A stretch of DNA of 64,000 bases from Colwellia sp. MB02u-6 (GCF_014077095.1 NZ_JACGVG010000035.1:62001-126000); one strand, 5' to 3'. Positions 1 through 9,416 are shown, counted from the stretch's first letter. Numbers and translations are program-made. The notes: generated by a model not told the origin, from the sequence alone.

Positions 1-2
1 AA

Positions 3-908
3 ACCTATAAAGGTGGTTTTCAAGCACTTAAAGGTATTGACCTGACGGTTAAACAAGGTGATTTTTTTGCTTTGCTTGGCCCTAATGGCGCCGGTAAATC
101 GACCACTATCGGTATTATTATGTCATTAGTAAATAAAACGGCAGGTAAAGTTGTTGTTTTTGGGCATGATATTGATCAAGAACTTGAAACAGCGAAAAGC
201 TTTATTGGTGTAGTACCGCAAGAGTTTAACTTCAATCAATTCGAGTCGTTAATGAAAATCTTGGTTAACCAAGCAGGTTACTACGGTGTAGAGCGTAAAC
301 TAGCGGTTCAGCGAGCTGAGAAATATTTAAAAAAATTAGACTTATGGGATAAACGTAATGACTCGGCCCGTATGCTTTCAGGTGGCATGAAGCGTCGGTT
401 AATGATTGCTCGAGCATTAATGCATGAACCACAAATGCTGATACTTGACGAACCTACTGCCGGTGTAGATATTGAACTACGCCGCTCAATGTGGGAGTTT
501 TTACGTGAGCTTAATCAGCAAGGCATTACTATTATTTTAACCACACATTATTTGGAAGAAGCGGAGATGCTTTGCCGAAATATTGCCATTATAGACTCAG
601 GTATTATCGTTGAAAATACCGATATGAAATCCTTATTAGCTAAATTAGATGTAGAAACCTTTGTTTTTGATTTAAAGCCAAATAGTGTGCCGACAGCCTT
701 GGCAGATTTTAGCTCTAGAGTGATTGATGATCACACCTTAGAAGTGGACGTTAAAAAAAATCAAACCATTAATGCTGTGTTTATTGATCTCAATAAACAA
801 GGTATTGAAGTATTAAGTATGCGCAATAAAAGTAATCGCCTAGAAGAGTTATTTGTTGGTCTAGTCGGTAGCGGTCAAGCAGCGAGCGAAAGCGCGGTTA
901 AGGAATAA
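3..908 (+). CDS. ABC-2 type exporter ATP-binding subunit, YadG-like (5' end outside window)
   Basis: Nucleotide-binding subunit of a membrane exporter. The reading frame is already open at base 3 and encodes typical N-terminal ABC sequence before the Walker A motif GPNGAGKST (about base 80), so the true start lies left of the window; the TTG at 72 is internal. The signature LSGGMKRR (about 378-400), Walker B LILDEPTAGVD (about 437-470) and the H-loop TTHYLEEAE (about 540-566) are intact. The permease follows after 5 bases, so the two form one transcription unit. Sequence and the yadGH-pan neighbourhood match E. coli YadG. The substrate is unknown. Confidence 0.93.
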   Translation, partial: TYKGGFQALKGIDLTVKQGDFFALLGPNGAGKSTTIGIIMSLVNKTAGKVVVFGHDIDQELETAKSFIGVVPQEFNFNQFESLMKILVNQAGYYGVERKLAVQRAEKYLKKLDLWDKRNDSARMLSGGMKRRLMIARALMHEPQMLILDEPTAGVDIELRRSMWEFLRELNQQGITIILTTHYLEEAEMLCRNIAIIDSGIIVENTDMKSLLAKLDVETFVFDLKPNSVPTALADFSSRVIDDHTLEVDVKKNQTINAVFIDLNKQGIEVLSMRNKSNRLEELFVGLVGSGQAASESAVKE

Positions 909-913
909 ATATT

Positions 914-1687
914 ATGGCATCATCTAGAAATATCATTGCGCTTAAGAGTATTCTGCACAAAGAAATACACCGCTTTATGCGTATTTGGGTGCAAACCTTG
1001 GTTCCACCGGCGATTACCATTAGTTTGTATTTTGTTATCTTTGGCTCGTTAATTGGCTCGCGCATTGGTGAAATGGGTGGCTTTGATTATATGTCATTCA
1101 TTGTGCCCGGTTTGATTATGATGAGTGTTATTACCAACTCATATTCTAATGTCGCCTCGTCATTTTTCAGTGCCAAGTGGCAACGCAATGTCGAAGAAAT
1201 GCTAGTGGCACCTGTACCTAATTGGGTGATTGTTGCTGGCTATGTGGGCGGCGGAATGGCACGAGGTATGTTAGTAGGCAGTATAGTGACGCTAGTATCT
1301 ATGTTTTTTGTTGATATACAAATACATAACATGTGGGTGATTATTACCACCGTGGCACTTACCTCAGCTACCTTTGCTCTAGGAGGATTAATTAACGCCA
1401 TTTTTGCCGGTAGTTTTGACGATATATCTATTATCCCCACTTTTATATTAACGCCACTGACCTATTTGGGTGGGGTGTTTTATTCGATCAGTTTGTTACC
1501 TGATTTTTGGCAAGGTGTTTCACAAATTAATCCGATTGTGTATATGGTCAGTGCTTTTAGATATGGTTTTTTAGGTATTTCTGATGTGAGTTTGGCCTTG
1601 TCATTTTCGGTGTTAGGCGTGCTTATTGTGAGTTTGTACACTATTGCTATGGTGTTAATTACTAAAGGTATTGGCTTAAGAAGTTAA
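914..1687 (+). CDS. ABC-2 type exporter permease, YadH-like
   Basis: A 257-residue integral membrane permease with about six hydrophobic segments, the usual length and layout of the ABC2_membrane family. A signature-like block lies near residues 177-200 (ILTPLTYLGGVFYSISLLP). It starts 5 bases after the ATPase stop, and the two should assemble as a 2+2 inner-membrane transporter. In E. coli the yadGH pair also sits beside the pan genes, as here. The transported molecule cannot be read from the sequence. Confidence 0.92.
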   Translation: MASSRNIIALKSILHKEIHRFMRIWVQTLVPPAITISLYFVIFGSLIGSRIGEMGGFDYMSFIVPGLIMMSVITNSYSNVASSFFSAKWQRNVEEMLVAPVPNWVIVAGYVGGGMARGMLVGSIVTLVSMFFVDIQIHNMWVIITTVALTSATFALGGLINAIFAGSFDDISIIPTFILTPLTYLGGVFYSISLLPDFWQGVSQINPIVYMVSAFRYGFLGISDVSLALSFSVLGVLIVSLYTIAMVLITKGIGLRS

Positions 1688-1731
1688 GCTTAACCACTAG
1701 CTAATAAATTGAAATTTATAGGTAAAAAGTA

Positions 1732-2421
1732 ATGAGCAATACAGAAATAATTGGTGACTCAAGAATGATTGAAACTAACCAACCCGATATGCATGAAAAG
1801 TTGGTTGATATCGTTCATAAGCATATTGAGCATCCATCACGAAAGCCAATACAAGCACACACTCAGCAAGCATTTGATGAAATTAATGCTATTGTGCTCG
1901 CATTTTCGGGCGAAGTTATTCTTGATTCCTGTTGTGGTGTTGGCCAAAGTACGCGCTTATTAGCCAAGCAAAATCCGGATGCCTTAGTCATAGGGGTAGA
2001 TAAATCTGCCCATAGAATTAACCGTAATGTAGATGAAGTTGAGCATGATGACGGTCAAGGGAAAGTACAGAATTATCATTTGATCCGCGCTGATTTAAAT
2101 GACTTTTATCGTCTTGTTGTGACAGCTAACTGGCAAATAAGTCAGCATTATATTTTATATCCAAACCCTTGGCCAAAAGCTAAGCATGTGCAGAGACGCT
2201 GGCACGGTAGTGCTGTTTTTCCACAAATTATTGCTGTGGGGCAAGAAATTATTTTACGCAGTAACTGGCGACTTTATTTAGAAGAGTTTCAACTAGCAGC
2301 GAGTATATTTTCTTTGCAAGGGGATATATCTGCGATTAATGATGCTGAGCCGTTAACGCCATTTGAAGCAAAGTATCAAGCGAGTGGACAGCAATGTTGG
2401 CAATTGCGTATTTTTAAGTAA
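1732..2421 (+). CDS. TrmB-like SAM-dependent methyltransferase
   Basis: A 229-residue Rossmann methyltransferase related to tRNA (guanine-46-N7) methyltransferase TrmB. A SAM-binding glycine loop is visible as ILDSCCGVGQST (about residues 63-74), and the family block appears as YPNPWPKAKHVQRRWHG (about 142-158). In classical TrmB this block reads D-P-W; here the Asp is replaced by Asn. That suggests a divergent paralogue rather than the housekeeping enzyme, whose gene is usually elsewhere with yggL and mutY. It follows yadH by 44 bases in the same direction and may be co-transcribed. The fold is sure, the tRNA substrate is an inference. Confidence 0.75.
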   Translation: MSNTEIIGDSRMIETNQPDMHEKLVDIVHKHIEHPSRKPIQAHTQQAFDEINAIVLAFSGEVILDSCCGVGQSTRLLAKQNPDALVIGVDKSAHRINRNVDEVEHDDGQGKVQNYHLIRADLNDFYRLVVTANWQISQHYILYPNPWPKAKHVQRRWHGSAVFPQIIAVGQEIILRSNWRLYLEEFQLAASIFSLQGDISAINDAEPLTPFEAKYQASGQQCWQLRIFK

Positions 2422-2445
2422 TGACAGCAGTAAGCTAAAAACAAA

Positions 2446-2479
2446 AAATTGGTTAAATTAACAAATTTTTAGCCAATTT
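2446..2479 (+). terminator. Possible terminator hairpin after the TrmB-like gene
   Basis: Arms at 2446-2457 and 2468-2479 pair over 12 positions with one G-U wobble around a 10-base loop. It lies 25 bases after the stop codon. There is no clean T-tract after the second arm, so termination is likely but not certain. Confidence 0.4.
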
Positions 2480-2605
2480 ATTGCGTTTGAATATTCATTT
2501 TTAAGCTGCTTTTATTTTTTTTATTATATATTTCATTTAGTTATGTTTTTGGCCTGAATGTTGATATTACTTTACTATATCAACTTGTAATTTAGGATGA
2601 ATAAC

Positions 2606-2704
2606 ATGACAAACAATATTAAAAAAACCGTTTTTATGCTGGCGTTAAGCAGCTTGGCAATTGTTGAACTGGCTTTGGTTTATATAGCAACTTTAGTCGG
2701 TTAA
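2606..2704 (+). CDS. Putative 32-aa membrane peptide
   Basis: A short frame with an ATG start and the sequence AGGATG 6-11 bases upstream, a fair ribosome-binding site. The peptide begins MTNNIKK, a charged N-terminus, followed by about 22 mostly hydrophobic residues (TVFMLALSSLAIVELALVY and onward) with one internal Glu, ending LVG. This is the layout of a single-pass small membrane protein. I do not recognise a family. Codon use is ordinary for the region. It lies alone between the TrmB-like gene and panP. Chance alone could produce such a frame. Confidence 0.45.
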   Translation: MTNNIKKTVFMLALSSLAIVELALVYIATLVG

Positions 2705-2889
2705 GCATGATTTTAGCTAAGTATTACTGCTAAATTCAGGCGAGTTAAATTGAGCTTTATTTGGCTTAATCTTAGGTTTAAAACTCAATTTTGATTGAAA
2801 AAACGAGACTTTTGCTTCATTTTTTATTAGAGTGCCGCTCATATACAAACATCAACTTACTTAAGTTAAGTCGTTAATAGTGAATAAAT

Positions 2890-4518
2890 ATGACGGTGAA
2901 TAAACGCGCGGCAAAAGCGTCTGAAGAGTCTTTACTGCGCATTTTTACCATTCCTGTTGCACCTGATTCTACATTAGGTCGAATAGAGAATGAGATATCG
3001 CAAAATTTGGCAGGCTTCCTTGGCGCACATATAGCGGCAACAGAGCAAGCGTTGAGCGAAATTGAAAAAGACTTTGCTGATTCGCAGATCCCTGAAGAGC
3101 CTGCTTTTGTTTCTGATCACATGCAGCACTTGCTTGACAACTTGGTGTCTCAGTCTGTGCATACCTCAAGTCCAAGTTTTATTGGCCATATGACCTCGGC
3201 ACTGCCTTACTTTATTTTGCCGTTGTCAAAGTTGATGGTGGGCTTAAATCAAAACTTAGTCAAAATTGAGACCTCTAAAGCCTTTACCCCGATGGAACGG
3301 CAAGTTCTCGGCATGATGCATCGCTTAGTTTATCAAGACGAAGCACCATTTTATCAACAGTGGATGCACAGTGCGAATCATTCGTTAGGCGCATTTTGCT
3401 CAGGTGGCACTGTTGCTAATTTAACGGCACTTTGGGTTGCGCGTAATAATTTACTAAAACCCGATGGTGATTTTAACGGTGTAGCACGTGAGGGCTTGTT
3501 TAAAGCGCTTAAACACTACCAGTATGATGGCTTAGCTATTTTAGTCTCGGCTCGTGGTCATTACTCACTGAAAAAATCAGCCGATATATTGGGCATAGGC
3601 CAAGACAGCGTTATTGCTATTCCAACCGATGAAAATAATAAAATTGACTGCCAATTGCTAGCTGCTAAATGTCAGCAATTAGCCAGTGAAAATATTCATG
3701 TGCTCAGTATTGTTGGTGTCGCTGGGACAACTGAAACTGGTAATGTAGACCCGCTTGATAAAATGGCCACTATTGCCCAACGTTATGGCGCGCATTTTCA
3801 TGTTGATGCCGCCTGGGGTGGAGCCACTTTATTATCAAATAAATATCGACCCTTATTAAAAGGTATTGAGTTAGCTGACTCGGTGACTATCGATGCACAC
3901 AAACAAATGTATGTGCCGATGGGCGCTGGGCTAGTGGTGTTTAAAAATCCGGCCTCGGTGGCAGCGATTGAACATCATGCTGAGTACATTTTACGTAAAG
4001 GATCGAAAGATTTAGGTAGTCATACTTTGGAAGGATCGCGCCCAGGTATGGCAATGCTGGTATATTCTGCGCTGCACGTGATTAGTCGCCCTGGCTATGA
4101 AATGCTGATTAATCACAGTATTGAAAAAGCACATTATTTTGCTGATCTAATAGCGCAGGATCCTGATTTTGAACTGATCACTAAACCTGAGTTATGCTTA
4201 TTAACTTATCGCTACAATCCTGCCATTGTACAAAAATTGTTGGCGTATGCAGATGATATTGAGCAAGAAAACATTAATGAATTACTCGATAAACTGATTA
4301 AGTTTATTCAAAAACGCCAACGTGAAAATGGTAAATCTTTTGTTTCTCGTACTCGCATTGAAGTGAAAAAATATCAAGGGCGTAAAACCTTAGTTTTTCG
4401 TGTGGTATTAGCCAATCCATTGACCTCAAAAACGATTCTTCAAGATGTTTTAGCTGAGCAAAAAACCTTGGCACAAGAAAGTAAAAGCTTTTTGCCATTG
4501 TTACTGGCAATGACCTGA
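2890..4518 (+). CDS. panP: PLP-dependent aspartate 1-decarboxylase PanP
   Basis: Makes beta-alanine from L-aspartate for pantothenate synthesis, replacing the pyruvoyl enzyme PanD. The 542-residue protein is a group II PLP decarboxylase: the cofactor Lys is K338 in TIDAHKQMYVPMGAG, preceded by HVDAAWGGATLLS, which carries the Asp that pairs with the pyridine nitrogen. A substrate-side block CSGGTVANLTALW lies near residues 170-182. It converges on panC and panB, the two other pantothenate enzymes, and no panD-like small gene is seen here. This context separates PanP from glutamate or tyrosine decarboxylases of the same fold. Confidence 0.9.
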   Translation: MTVNKRAAKASEESLLRIFTIPVAPDSTLGRIENEISQNLAGFLGAHIAATEQALSEIEKDFADSQIPEEPAFVSDHMQHLLDNLVSQSVHTSSPSFIGHMTSALPYFILPLSKLMVGLNQNLVKIETSKAFTPMERQVLGMMHRLVYQDEAPFYQQWMHSANHSLGAFCSGGTVANLTALWVARNNLLKPDGDFNGVAREGLFKALKHYQYDGLAILVSARGHYSLKKSADILGIGQDSVIAIPTDENNKIDCQLLAAKCQQLASENIHVLSIVGVAGTTETGNVDPLDKMATIAQRYGAHFHVDAAWGGATLLSNKYRPLLKGIELADSVTIDAHKQMYVPMGAGLVVFKNPASVAAIEHHAEYILRKGSKDLGSHTLEGSRPGMAMLVYSALHVISRPGYEMLINHSIEKAHYFADLIAQDPDFELITKPELCLLTYRYNPAIVQKLLAYADDIEQENINELLDKLIKFIQKRQRENGKSFVSRTRIEVKKYQGRKTLVFRVVLANPLTSKTILQDVLAEQKTLAQESKSFLPLLLAMT

Positions 4519-4539
4519 ATATTTTCATCAGCAAATAAA

Positions 4540-4566
4540 AAAGCGACTACCCTGAGTAGTCGCTTT
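4540..4566. terminator. Bidirectional terminator between panP and panC
   Basis: Perfect 11-bp arms at 4540-4550 and 4556-4566 around the loop CCTGA, flanked by A-rich sequence on the left and T-rich sequence on the right. It can therefore serve both converging genes. Confidence 0.88.
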
Positions 4567-4580
4567 AATTTTTACTACGT

Positions 4581-4600
4581 TATGAATGTATACATTCATA
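4581..4600. repeat. 20-bp perfect palindrome
   Basis: TATGAATGTATACATTCATA reads the same on both strands with no spacer. A second partial copy (ATACATTCATAAA) follows at about 4606-4618. The site lies in the short gap between the panP terminator and the panC stop codon. It could be a protein-binding site or an extruding hairpin. Function unknown. Confidence 0.8.
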
Positions 4601-4639
4601 AATCTATACATTCATAAAGCTATCTAGTCATAAAATAAC

Positions 4640-5488
4640 TTAAGCTAATGTTACTTGTAGGTTATCAATTAACCGTGCTTTACCACAATGGGCGGCCGCA
4701 AGAATCACTAGTTTTTTGTCGTCTTTGTTTGCGGGTTGTAAAGTACGTGCATGACAAATATGAATATAATCAGTTTTCATGCCAGCCATATTGATATTAC
4801 TGGCCGCTTTTTGCGCTAAGCCAACAAAGTCATCGTTGCCTCGTATTGCTTGAGCAAGCCACTTAAGGTTTTGACTTAAGGCGGGCGCTATGTTTTTTTC
4901 TTCTTTGTTGAGATAATTATTACGTGAGCTTAACGCTAAACCTGAGGCTTCTCGCACGGTTTCAACGGCTATTATCTCAATCGGCATAGATAAGTCTTCC
5001 ACCATGGTTTGAATAACTTGCACTTGTTGATAGTCTTTTAAGCCAAAGCAGGCAATATCGGGTTGCACTAAATTAAACAATTTACAGACAACTGTTGTTA
5101 CACCACGAAAATGTCCAGGGCGACTTTCACCACAATAGTGTTGAGAAACATTCGGTACTTCAACATAACTTTGTTGGTCTAACCCCTTGGGATAAATAAT
5201 CGCAGGCGTTGGCGTAAATAATAAGTCGCAACCTGCGGTAAGTAATTTCTCTTGATCCGCCGCCATAGTGCGAGGATAATTACCGATATCTTCATTAGCG
5301 CCAAATTGCATTGGGTTAACAAAAATGCTGGCAACCACTTTATCAGCAGCCAATTTGGCTTTTTCTACTAAGGCAATATGCCCTTTATGTAAGTTGCCCA
5401 TAGTGGGTACAAAAGCAATTTTAAGACCTTGTTGGCGCCAAAGATTAATTTCGCCACGTAAATTCGAAATTTGTTCAATTGTTTGCAT
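4640..5488 (-). CDS. panC: Pantothenate synthetase
   Basis: Joins pantoate and beta-alanine with ATP to give pantothenate. The 282-residue length is standard. The nucleotidyltransferase motif [10 protein letters not shown] sits at residues 28-37, [14 protein letters not shown] follows at about residue 60, and the second nucleotide motif appears as ALSSRNNYL near 186-194. Encoded 137 bases downstream of panB on the same strand, so the two probably share a transcript. Its beta-alanine substrate is supplied by the converging panP product. Confidence 0.97.
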   Translation of the reverse strand: MQTIEQISNLRGEINLWRQQGLKIAFVPTMGNLHKGHIALVEKAKLAADKVVASIFVNPMQFGANEDIGNYPRTMAADQEKLLTAGCDLLFTPTPAIIYPKGLDQQSYVEVPNVSQHYCGESRPGHFRGVTTVVCKLFNLVQPDIACFGLKDYQQVQVIQTMVEDLSMPIEIIAVETVREASGLALSSRNNYLNKEEKNIAPALSQNLKWLAQAIRGNDDFVGLAQKAASNINMAGMKTDYIHICHARTLQPANKDDKKLVILAAAHCGKARLIDNLQVTLA

Positions 5489-5625
5489 GCTGATTCTACT
5501 TTCTACTCGCTGTTGAAGGCTTAAGCTCTAATGACGATGGCTGTTATAAGTAACAGATTCATTAATTGCTCACCTTCTTATGGTCTATATAATATACTGC
5601 GTCTTTGTGTCATCAGAGTTGTTGG

Positions 5626-6420
5626 CTAGGTGAATATGTGCTCAGGGCCTGGAAAGTTGCCTTTGCTGACTTCGTCAATATACAGCTCTACTGCCGTTTT
5701 TATATCGCCAGTATCGATTAAAAAGTTACGTGAAAACTTAGGCATATAACTACATGAGATGCCTAAGGCGTCATGCATCACTAAAATTTGTCCATCGGTA
5801 TCTTTACCTGCCCCTATACCTATGGTCGGTATTGATACAGCTTCGGTAATGGCTTTACCTAGACCACTTGGAATGCACTCTAGCACTAATAACTGTGCAC
5901 CAGCGGCCTGCAATGCTTTAGCGTTTTCAATCATCTCTAGGGCTTTGTCGCTTTCTCTACCTTGTACTTTAAAGCCACCAAAGACGTTAACCGACTGTGG
6001 TGTTAAGCCTAAATGGGCACAAACGGGGATACCGCGCTCAACTAAGCCTTTAATGGTTGCTTCTAACCAGTAGCCACCTTCTATTTTTACCATGCTGGCA
6101 CCGGCTTGCATTAGCTTAGCGGCGTTTATATAGGCTTGTTCGGTAGTCGCGTAACTCATAAATGGCATGTCAGCGATAATAAGGCTGTTTTCCACACCAC
6201 GTTTTACACAAAGTGTATGATAAGCCATATGTTCGATTTCAACGGGTAGGGTATCGTCATGGCCTTGTAAAACCATACCTAGTGAGTCACCGATCAATAT
6301 TGCGTGAATACCTGCTTGATCGAATATTTTCGCGAAACTGGCATCATAGGCGGTAATAGTGGTAATTTTTTCACCTTGCTGTTTCATTTTTTGCAAGGTG
6401 GCGGTGGTTATTCTGGCCAT
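5626..6420 (-). CDS. panB: 3-methyl-2-oxobutanoate hydroxymethyltransferase
   Basis: First committed step of pantothenate synthesis, transferring a hydroxymethyl group from 5,10-methylene-tetrahydrofolate to ketoisovalerate. The 264-residue protein shows the conserved [16 protein letters not shown] and [20 protein letters not shown] blocks near the N-terminus; the latter includes the metal-binding Asp. [17 protein letters not shown] near residue 135 and [18 protein letters not shown] near 200 are also intact. It lies 57 bases downstream of folK, whose folate product feeds its cofactor, an arrangement common in gammaproteobacteria. Confidence 0.97.
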   Translation of the reverse strand: MARITTATLQKMKQQGEKITTITAYDASFAKIFDQAGIHAILIGDSLGMVLQGHDDTLPVEIEHMAYHTLCVKRGVENSLIIADMPFMSYATTEQAYINAAKLMQAGASMVKIEGGYWLEATIKGLVERGIPVCAHLGLTPQSVNVFGGFKVQGRESDKALEMIENAKALQAAGAQLLVLECIPSGLGKAITEAVSIPTIGIGAGKDTDGQILVMHDALGISCSYMPKFSRNFLIDTGDIKTAVELYIDEVSKGNFPGPEHIFT

Positions 6421-6477
6421 AGTATTTCCGTTGGTTATGATGCAGCATTAATTTTCGCTACTTTTAGAGCTGTTATT

Positions 6478-6969
6478 CTAACTTAACTTACTGTGAATTT
6501 TTAGTCCATTTTTATTAATCTGGTCAGCCAGTTCCTGAATATTATCACCATCAGGTAAAATTATGTCAGGTGCTATTTCTGCCAGCGGTAGTAGCACAAA
6601 TTCTCGTTTTTTTAAGCCATAGTGCGGAATGGTTAAGCGTTCAGTACTTATAACTTGCTGGGCAAATAACAGTATGTCTAAATCCAGCACCCTAGCCCCC
6701 CAACGATTATCCTTGCGAACACGACCGGCATTTTGTTCAATATGTTGTAGTTGATCAAGTAATGCAATGGCACTTAAGCTTGTTTCAATGGCGACCACAG
6801 CATTCATGTAATCAGGTTGATCTTGTGGTCCCATTGGGCGACTAAAATATAATGAAGACACTTGGCTAACTTGACAGTTTTCTAATTGCGCTAGTTTATC
6901 TAACGCAGAAGATATTTGTGCTTGCGGATCAGCTAAATTACTGCCTAAACCAATATAGGCTAAAGCCAT
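6478..6969 (-). CDS. folK: 2-amino-4-hydroxy-6-hydroxymethyldihydropteridine pyrophosphokinase
   Basis: Pyrophosphorylates hydroxymethyldihydropterin in folate synthesis. The 163 residues begin ALAYIGLGSNLADP, the usual HPPK start. The signature R-W-G-A-R-V-L-D-L-D-I-L-L-F near residues 88-101 carries the magnesium-binding Asp pair. Its start codon overlaps the pcnB stop by one base, so translation is probably coupled, as in E. coli pcnB-folK. Confidence 0.96.
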   Translation of the reverse strand: MALAYIGLGSNLADPQAQISSALDKLAQLENCQVSQVSSLYFSRPMGPQDQPDYMNAVVAIETSLSAIALLDQLQHIEQNAGRVRKDNRWGARVLDLDILLFAQQVISTERLTIPHYGLKKREFVLLPLAEIAPDIILPDGDNIQELADQINKNGLKIHSKLS

Positions 6970-8387
6970 TAGGCTTCGCCACTAGTGCTTTTTACCCGAG
7001 GTTTTTTGCGCTTACGTGTGCTGCGTCGAGGACCATTTTTACTGGGTACAATACTTTTTATCATCACTTGTTGTGTCTCGGCATTAGCTTCTTGAAAGTC
7101 TCCCCACCATTTAGCGAGTTCTTGCAGAGAACCTGGCTCGCTTTGACTAATGTTTGGCTGTTCAATTTCAGCACGCAGTAATAAAAAGTCATAACCGGCT
7201 CTAAACTTGGGGTGTTCAAGTGCTTTAAATGCGCGTTTACCATCTCGGCGAACTAATTTTTCTTGTAAAATCCAAATGTCTTTCATCACGGCTTGAAAAC
7301 GCTTGGGTATAGCAATACTGCGCTGTTGCTCTGACATCACTTCACTTAATGCGCCAAAAAATGCATCTTGTGGTGTTAGTTGGGTTTCACGATTTAATCT
7401 TTGTATTTGCTCTTGCATCGGATACCAAAGCATAGCTGCAAATAAAAATGCGGGGGTAACACGTTGGTCATTATTAACTCTATGATCCGTGTTTTTCATC
7501 GCCAAACTGATAAAGTCAGCTAAATAAACTTGAGACTTTTGATTCAGTTGTTGATCAACTGCAGGGAAGAAGTACTGAAATAAACTGTAATCACGCAGCA
7601 GTTCAAAGTTTGCCAACGCTTTGCCAGACATAAACAGCTTTAAAAACTCTTCAAACAAACGCGCAGGTGGAATATTAGCCATCAGTGGCGCAAGCGTTTT
7701 TATCGGCGCTTTGGTGTCAGGATGAATTTCCATATCTAATTTTGTCGCAAAACGGATAGCGCGTAACATTCTAACGGGGTCTTCACGGTAGCGTGTTTCA
7801 GGGTCACCAATTAAGCGAATTTGTTTGGCGTAAACATCAGCGACACCATTGGCAAAGTCATAAACCTTAAAGTCTTTGGCTGAGTAATAAAGTGCATTAA
7901 TGGTAAAGTCACGACGTTCGGCGTCTTCTTCAATACTGCCATAAATATTGTCACGCAATAACATGCCGTCTTCATTTTGCTTTGAGGTTTTTTGACAACT
8001 TTTTTCTTCATCGCTATCGTGATGACCCCTAAAGGTCGCTACTTCAATAATTTCACGACCAAAAACAATATGTGCAAGACGAAAGCGACGACCAATAAGT
8101 CGACAATTACGAAACAATTCTTTAATTTGCTCAGGAGTTGCATTGGTGGCAATATCAAAATCTTTGGGTTCAAAACCTAAGATAATATCGCGAACACCAC
8201 CGCCCACTAAGTAAGCGTCATAGCCGCCTTTATTTAAGCGATATAATACCTTTAAGGCATTATGACTAATGTGTTTTCTAGATACAGGGTGCTGATCACG
8301 TGAAAGTATAATGGGTTGTTCAAATGATGGCTGCTTAGAATTTTTTTTTCGTGCTTTTCCGAGTACTTTTTTACACAAATTGATCAC
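6969..8387 (-). CDS. pcnB: Poly(A) polymerase I
   Basis: Adds 3' poly(A) tails that target RNA for decay. A class II nucleotidyltransferase core is clear: YLVGGGVRDIILGFEPKDFDIATNA (about residues 59-83) contains the catalytic D-x-D, and RRFRLAHIVFGREIIEVATFRG follows. A basic C-terminal tail, rich in Arg and Lys (GPRRSTRKRKKPRVKS), is typical of bacterial PcnB and separates it from CCA-adding enzymes. At 472 residues it is close to the E. coli length. First gene of a pcnB-folK-panB-panC run. Confidence 0.95.
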   Translation of the reverse strand: MINLCKKVLGKARKKNSKQPSFEQPIILSRDQHPVSRKHISHNALKVLYRLNKGGYDAYLVGGGVRDIILGFEPKDFDIATNATPEQIKELFRNCRLIGRRFRLAHIVFGREIIEVATFRGHHDSDEEKSCQKTSKQNEDGMLLRDNIYGSIEEDAERRDFTINALYYSAKDFKVYDFANGVADVYAKQIRLIGDPETRYREDPVRMLRAIRFATKLDMEIHPDTKAPIKTLAPLMANIPPARLFEEFLKLFMSGKALANFELLRDYSLFQYFFPAVDQQLNQKSQVYLADFISLAMKNTDHRVNNDQRVTPAFLFAAMLWYPMQEQIQRLNRETQLTPQDAFFGALSEVMSEQQRSIAIPKRFQAVMKDIWILQEKLVRRDGKRAFKALEHPKFRAGYDFLLLRAEIEQPNISQSEPGSLQELAKWWGDFQEANAETQQVMIKSIVPSKNGPRRSTRKRKKPRVKSTSGEA

Positions 8388-8498
8388 GCTTTTGATAATG
8401 GTGGACCCCAGTTTTATCGATAAATTTACCGCGCAATGATATAACAGTGTAAAGGAAAAGAGAATGGAAACAGTGTGAAAAGTCGGCGTTAATTGTAC

Positions 8499-9404
8499 TT
8501 ATAAAACTATTTCTTGTGATTTTGGTACTTGAGTGATCGACCAGTGGGCGATTGCCCAAGTTAAAAGCTCAGTCACATTGGCTTGTTGTAATTGTTTCGG
8601 TGGCTGTTGACCCAAAAACTTTAAGGCGGCAAATAGTGAAGGCACTGGGTTTTTTTGATCAATTTCAGGGGCGTGATTTTGCTTACTGAGTTTAAAACCT
8701 TGCGGAGTTACTGCCAAGGGAAAATGACCAAACTTAGGGGCATTATGCTGTAAAATTTGATAAAAACTTAATTGCCTTGCTGTGGGTTCAATTAAATCAC
8801 AACCACGGATAACATGGGTAATACCTTGATAGATATCGTCAACAACAACCGCTAATTGATAGGCAAATAGACCATCTTTTCTTAAGACAATAAAGTCTTC
8901 TTGAGCCAGTTTAGCGCTGCAGGTTACTGAGTGTTGAATAAGGTCGTGATAGTGTGAGATACCTATAGTGTTAATCACACGAATAGCACTACCATTTACC
9001 GGTTGTGATAAGCGTCGACAATGGCCTTGGTAGATTCCGCCCGTGGCTTTAATTTGGGCTCGAGTACAGTGGCAATAATAACTGAGTTTTTGTTGGGCTA
9101 ATGCGGATAATACTTCACGATAAAGGTTACTTTGTTGGCTTTGGTAAAGGACATCTTCATCCCAGTGCAAACCATAATTTTCCAGTGTTTTTAATATTTC
9201 AGCACTGGCACCAGCCTTTTCTCTAGGTGGATCAATATCTTCAATTCTTACTAGCCATTGGCCGTGATTATGCTTGGCATCTAGATAACTGGCTAGTGCA
9301 GCAATTAATGAACCGAAATGTAATAAGCCGGAAGGCGAAGGGGCAAAGCGGCCCCGATAGTTACTGGCAGTATCGGGTCGCAAAGATTGGCTGATAGCTA
9401 ACAA
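8499..9404 (-). CDS. gluQ: Glutamyl-Q tRNA(Asp) synthetase
   Basis: Attaches glutamate to queuosine at position 34 of tRNA(Asp). It resembles the GluRS catalytic core but ends after the Rossmann fold at 301 residues, without an anticodon-binding domain. The nucleotide motif FAPSPSGLLHFGSL lies near residues 22-35 (HFGS in the HIGH position). The zinc cysteines are in YCHCTRAQIK and GHCRR, and KLSKQNHAP replaces the KMSKS loop. It follows dksA by 12 bases, the same order as E. coli dksA-yadB, where the two are co-transcribed. Confidence 0.95.
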   Translation of the reverse strand: MLAISQSLRPDTASNYRGRFAPSPSGLLHFGSLIAALASYLDAKHNHGQWLVRIEDIDPPREKAGASAEILKTLENYGLHWDEDVLYQSQQSNLYREVLSALAQQKLSYYCHCTRAQIKATGGIYQGHCRRLSQPVNGSAIRVINTIGISHYHDLIQHSVTCSAKLAQEDFIVLRKDGLFAYQLAVVVDDIYQGITHVIRGCDLIEPTARQLSFYQILQHNAPKFGHFPLAVTPQGFKLSKQNHAPEIDQKNPVPSLFAALKFLGQQPPKQLQQANVTELLTWAIAHWSITQVPKSQEIVL

Positions 9405-9416
9405 CGTTGAGGGCTT

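Larger units (their letters stand above)
2422..2889. other. Intergenic stretch before panP
   Basis: AT-rich, 468 bases. It holds the hairpin at 2446-2479, a probable 32-codon membrane peptide gene (2606-2704), and the presumed panP promoter. No other gene is supported. Confidence 0.6.
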
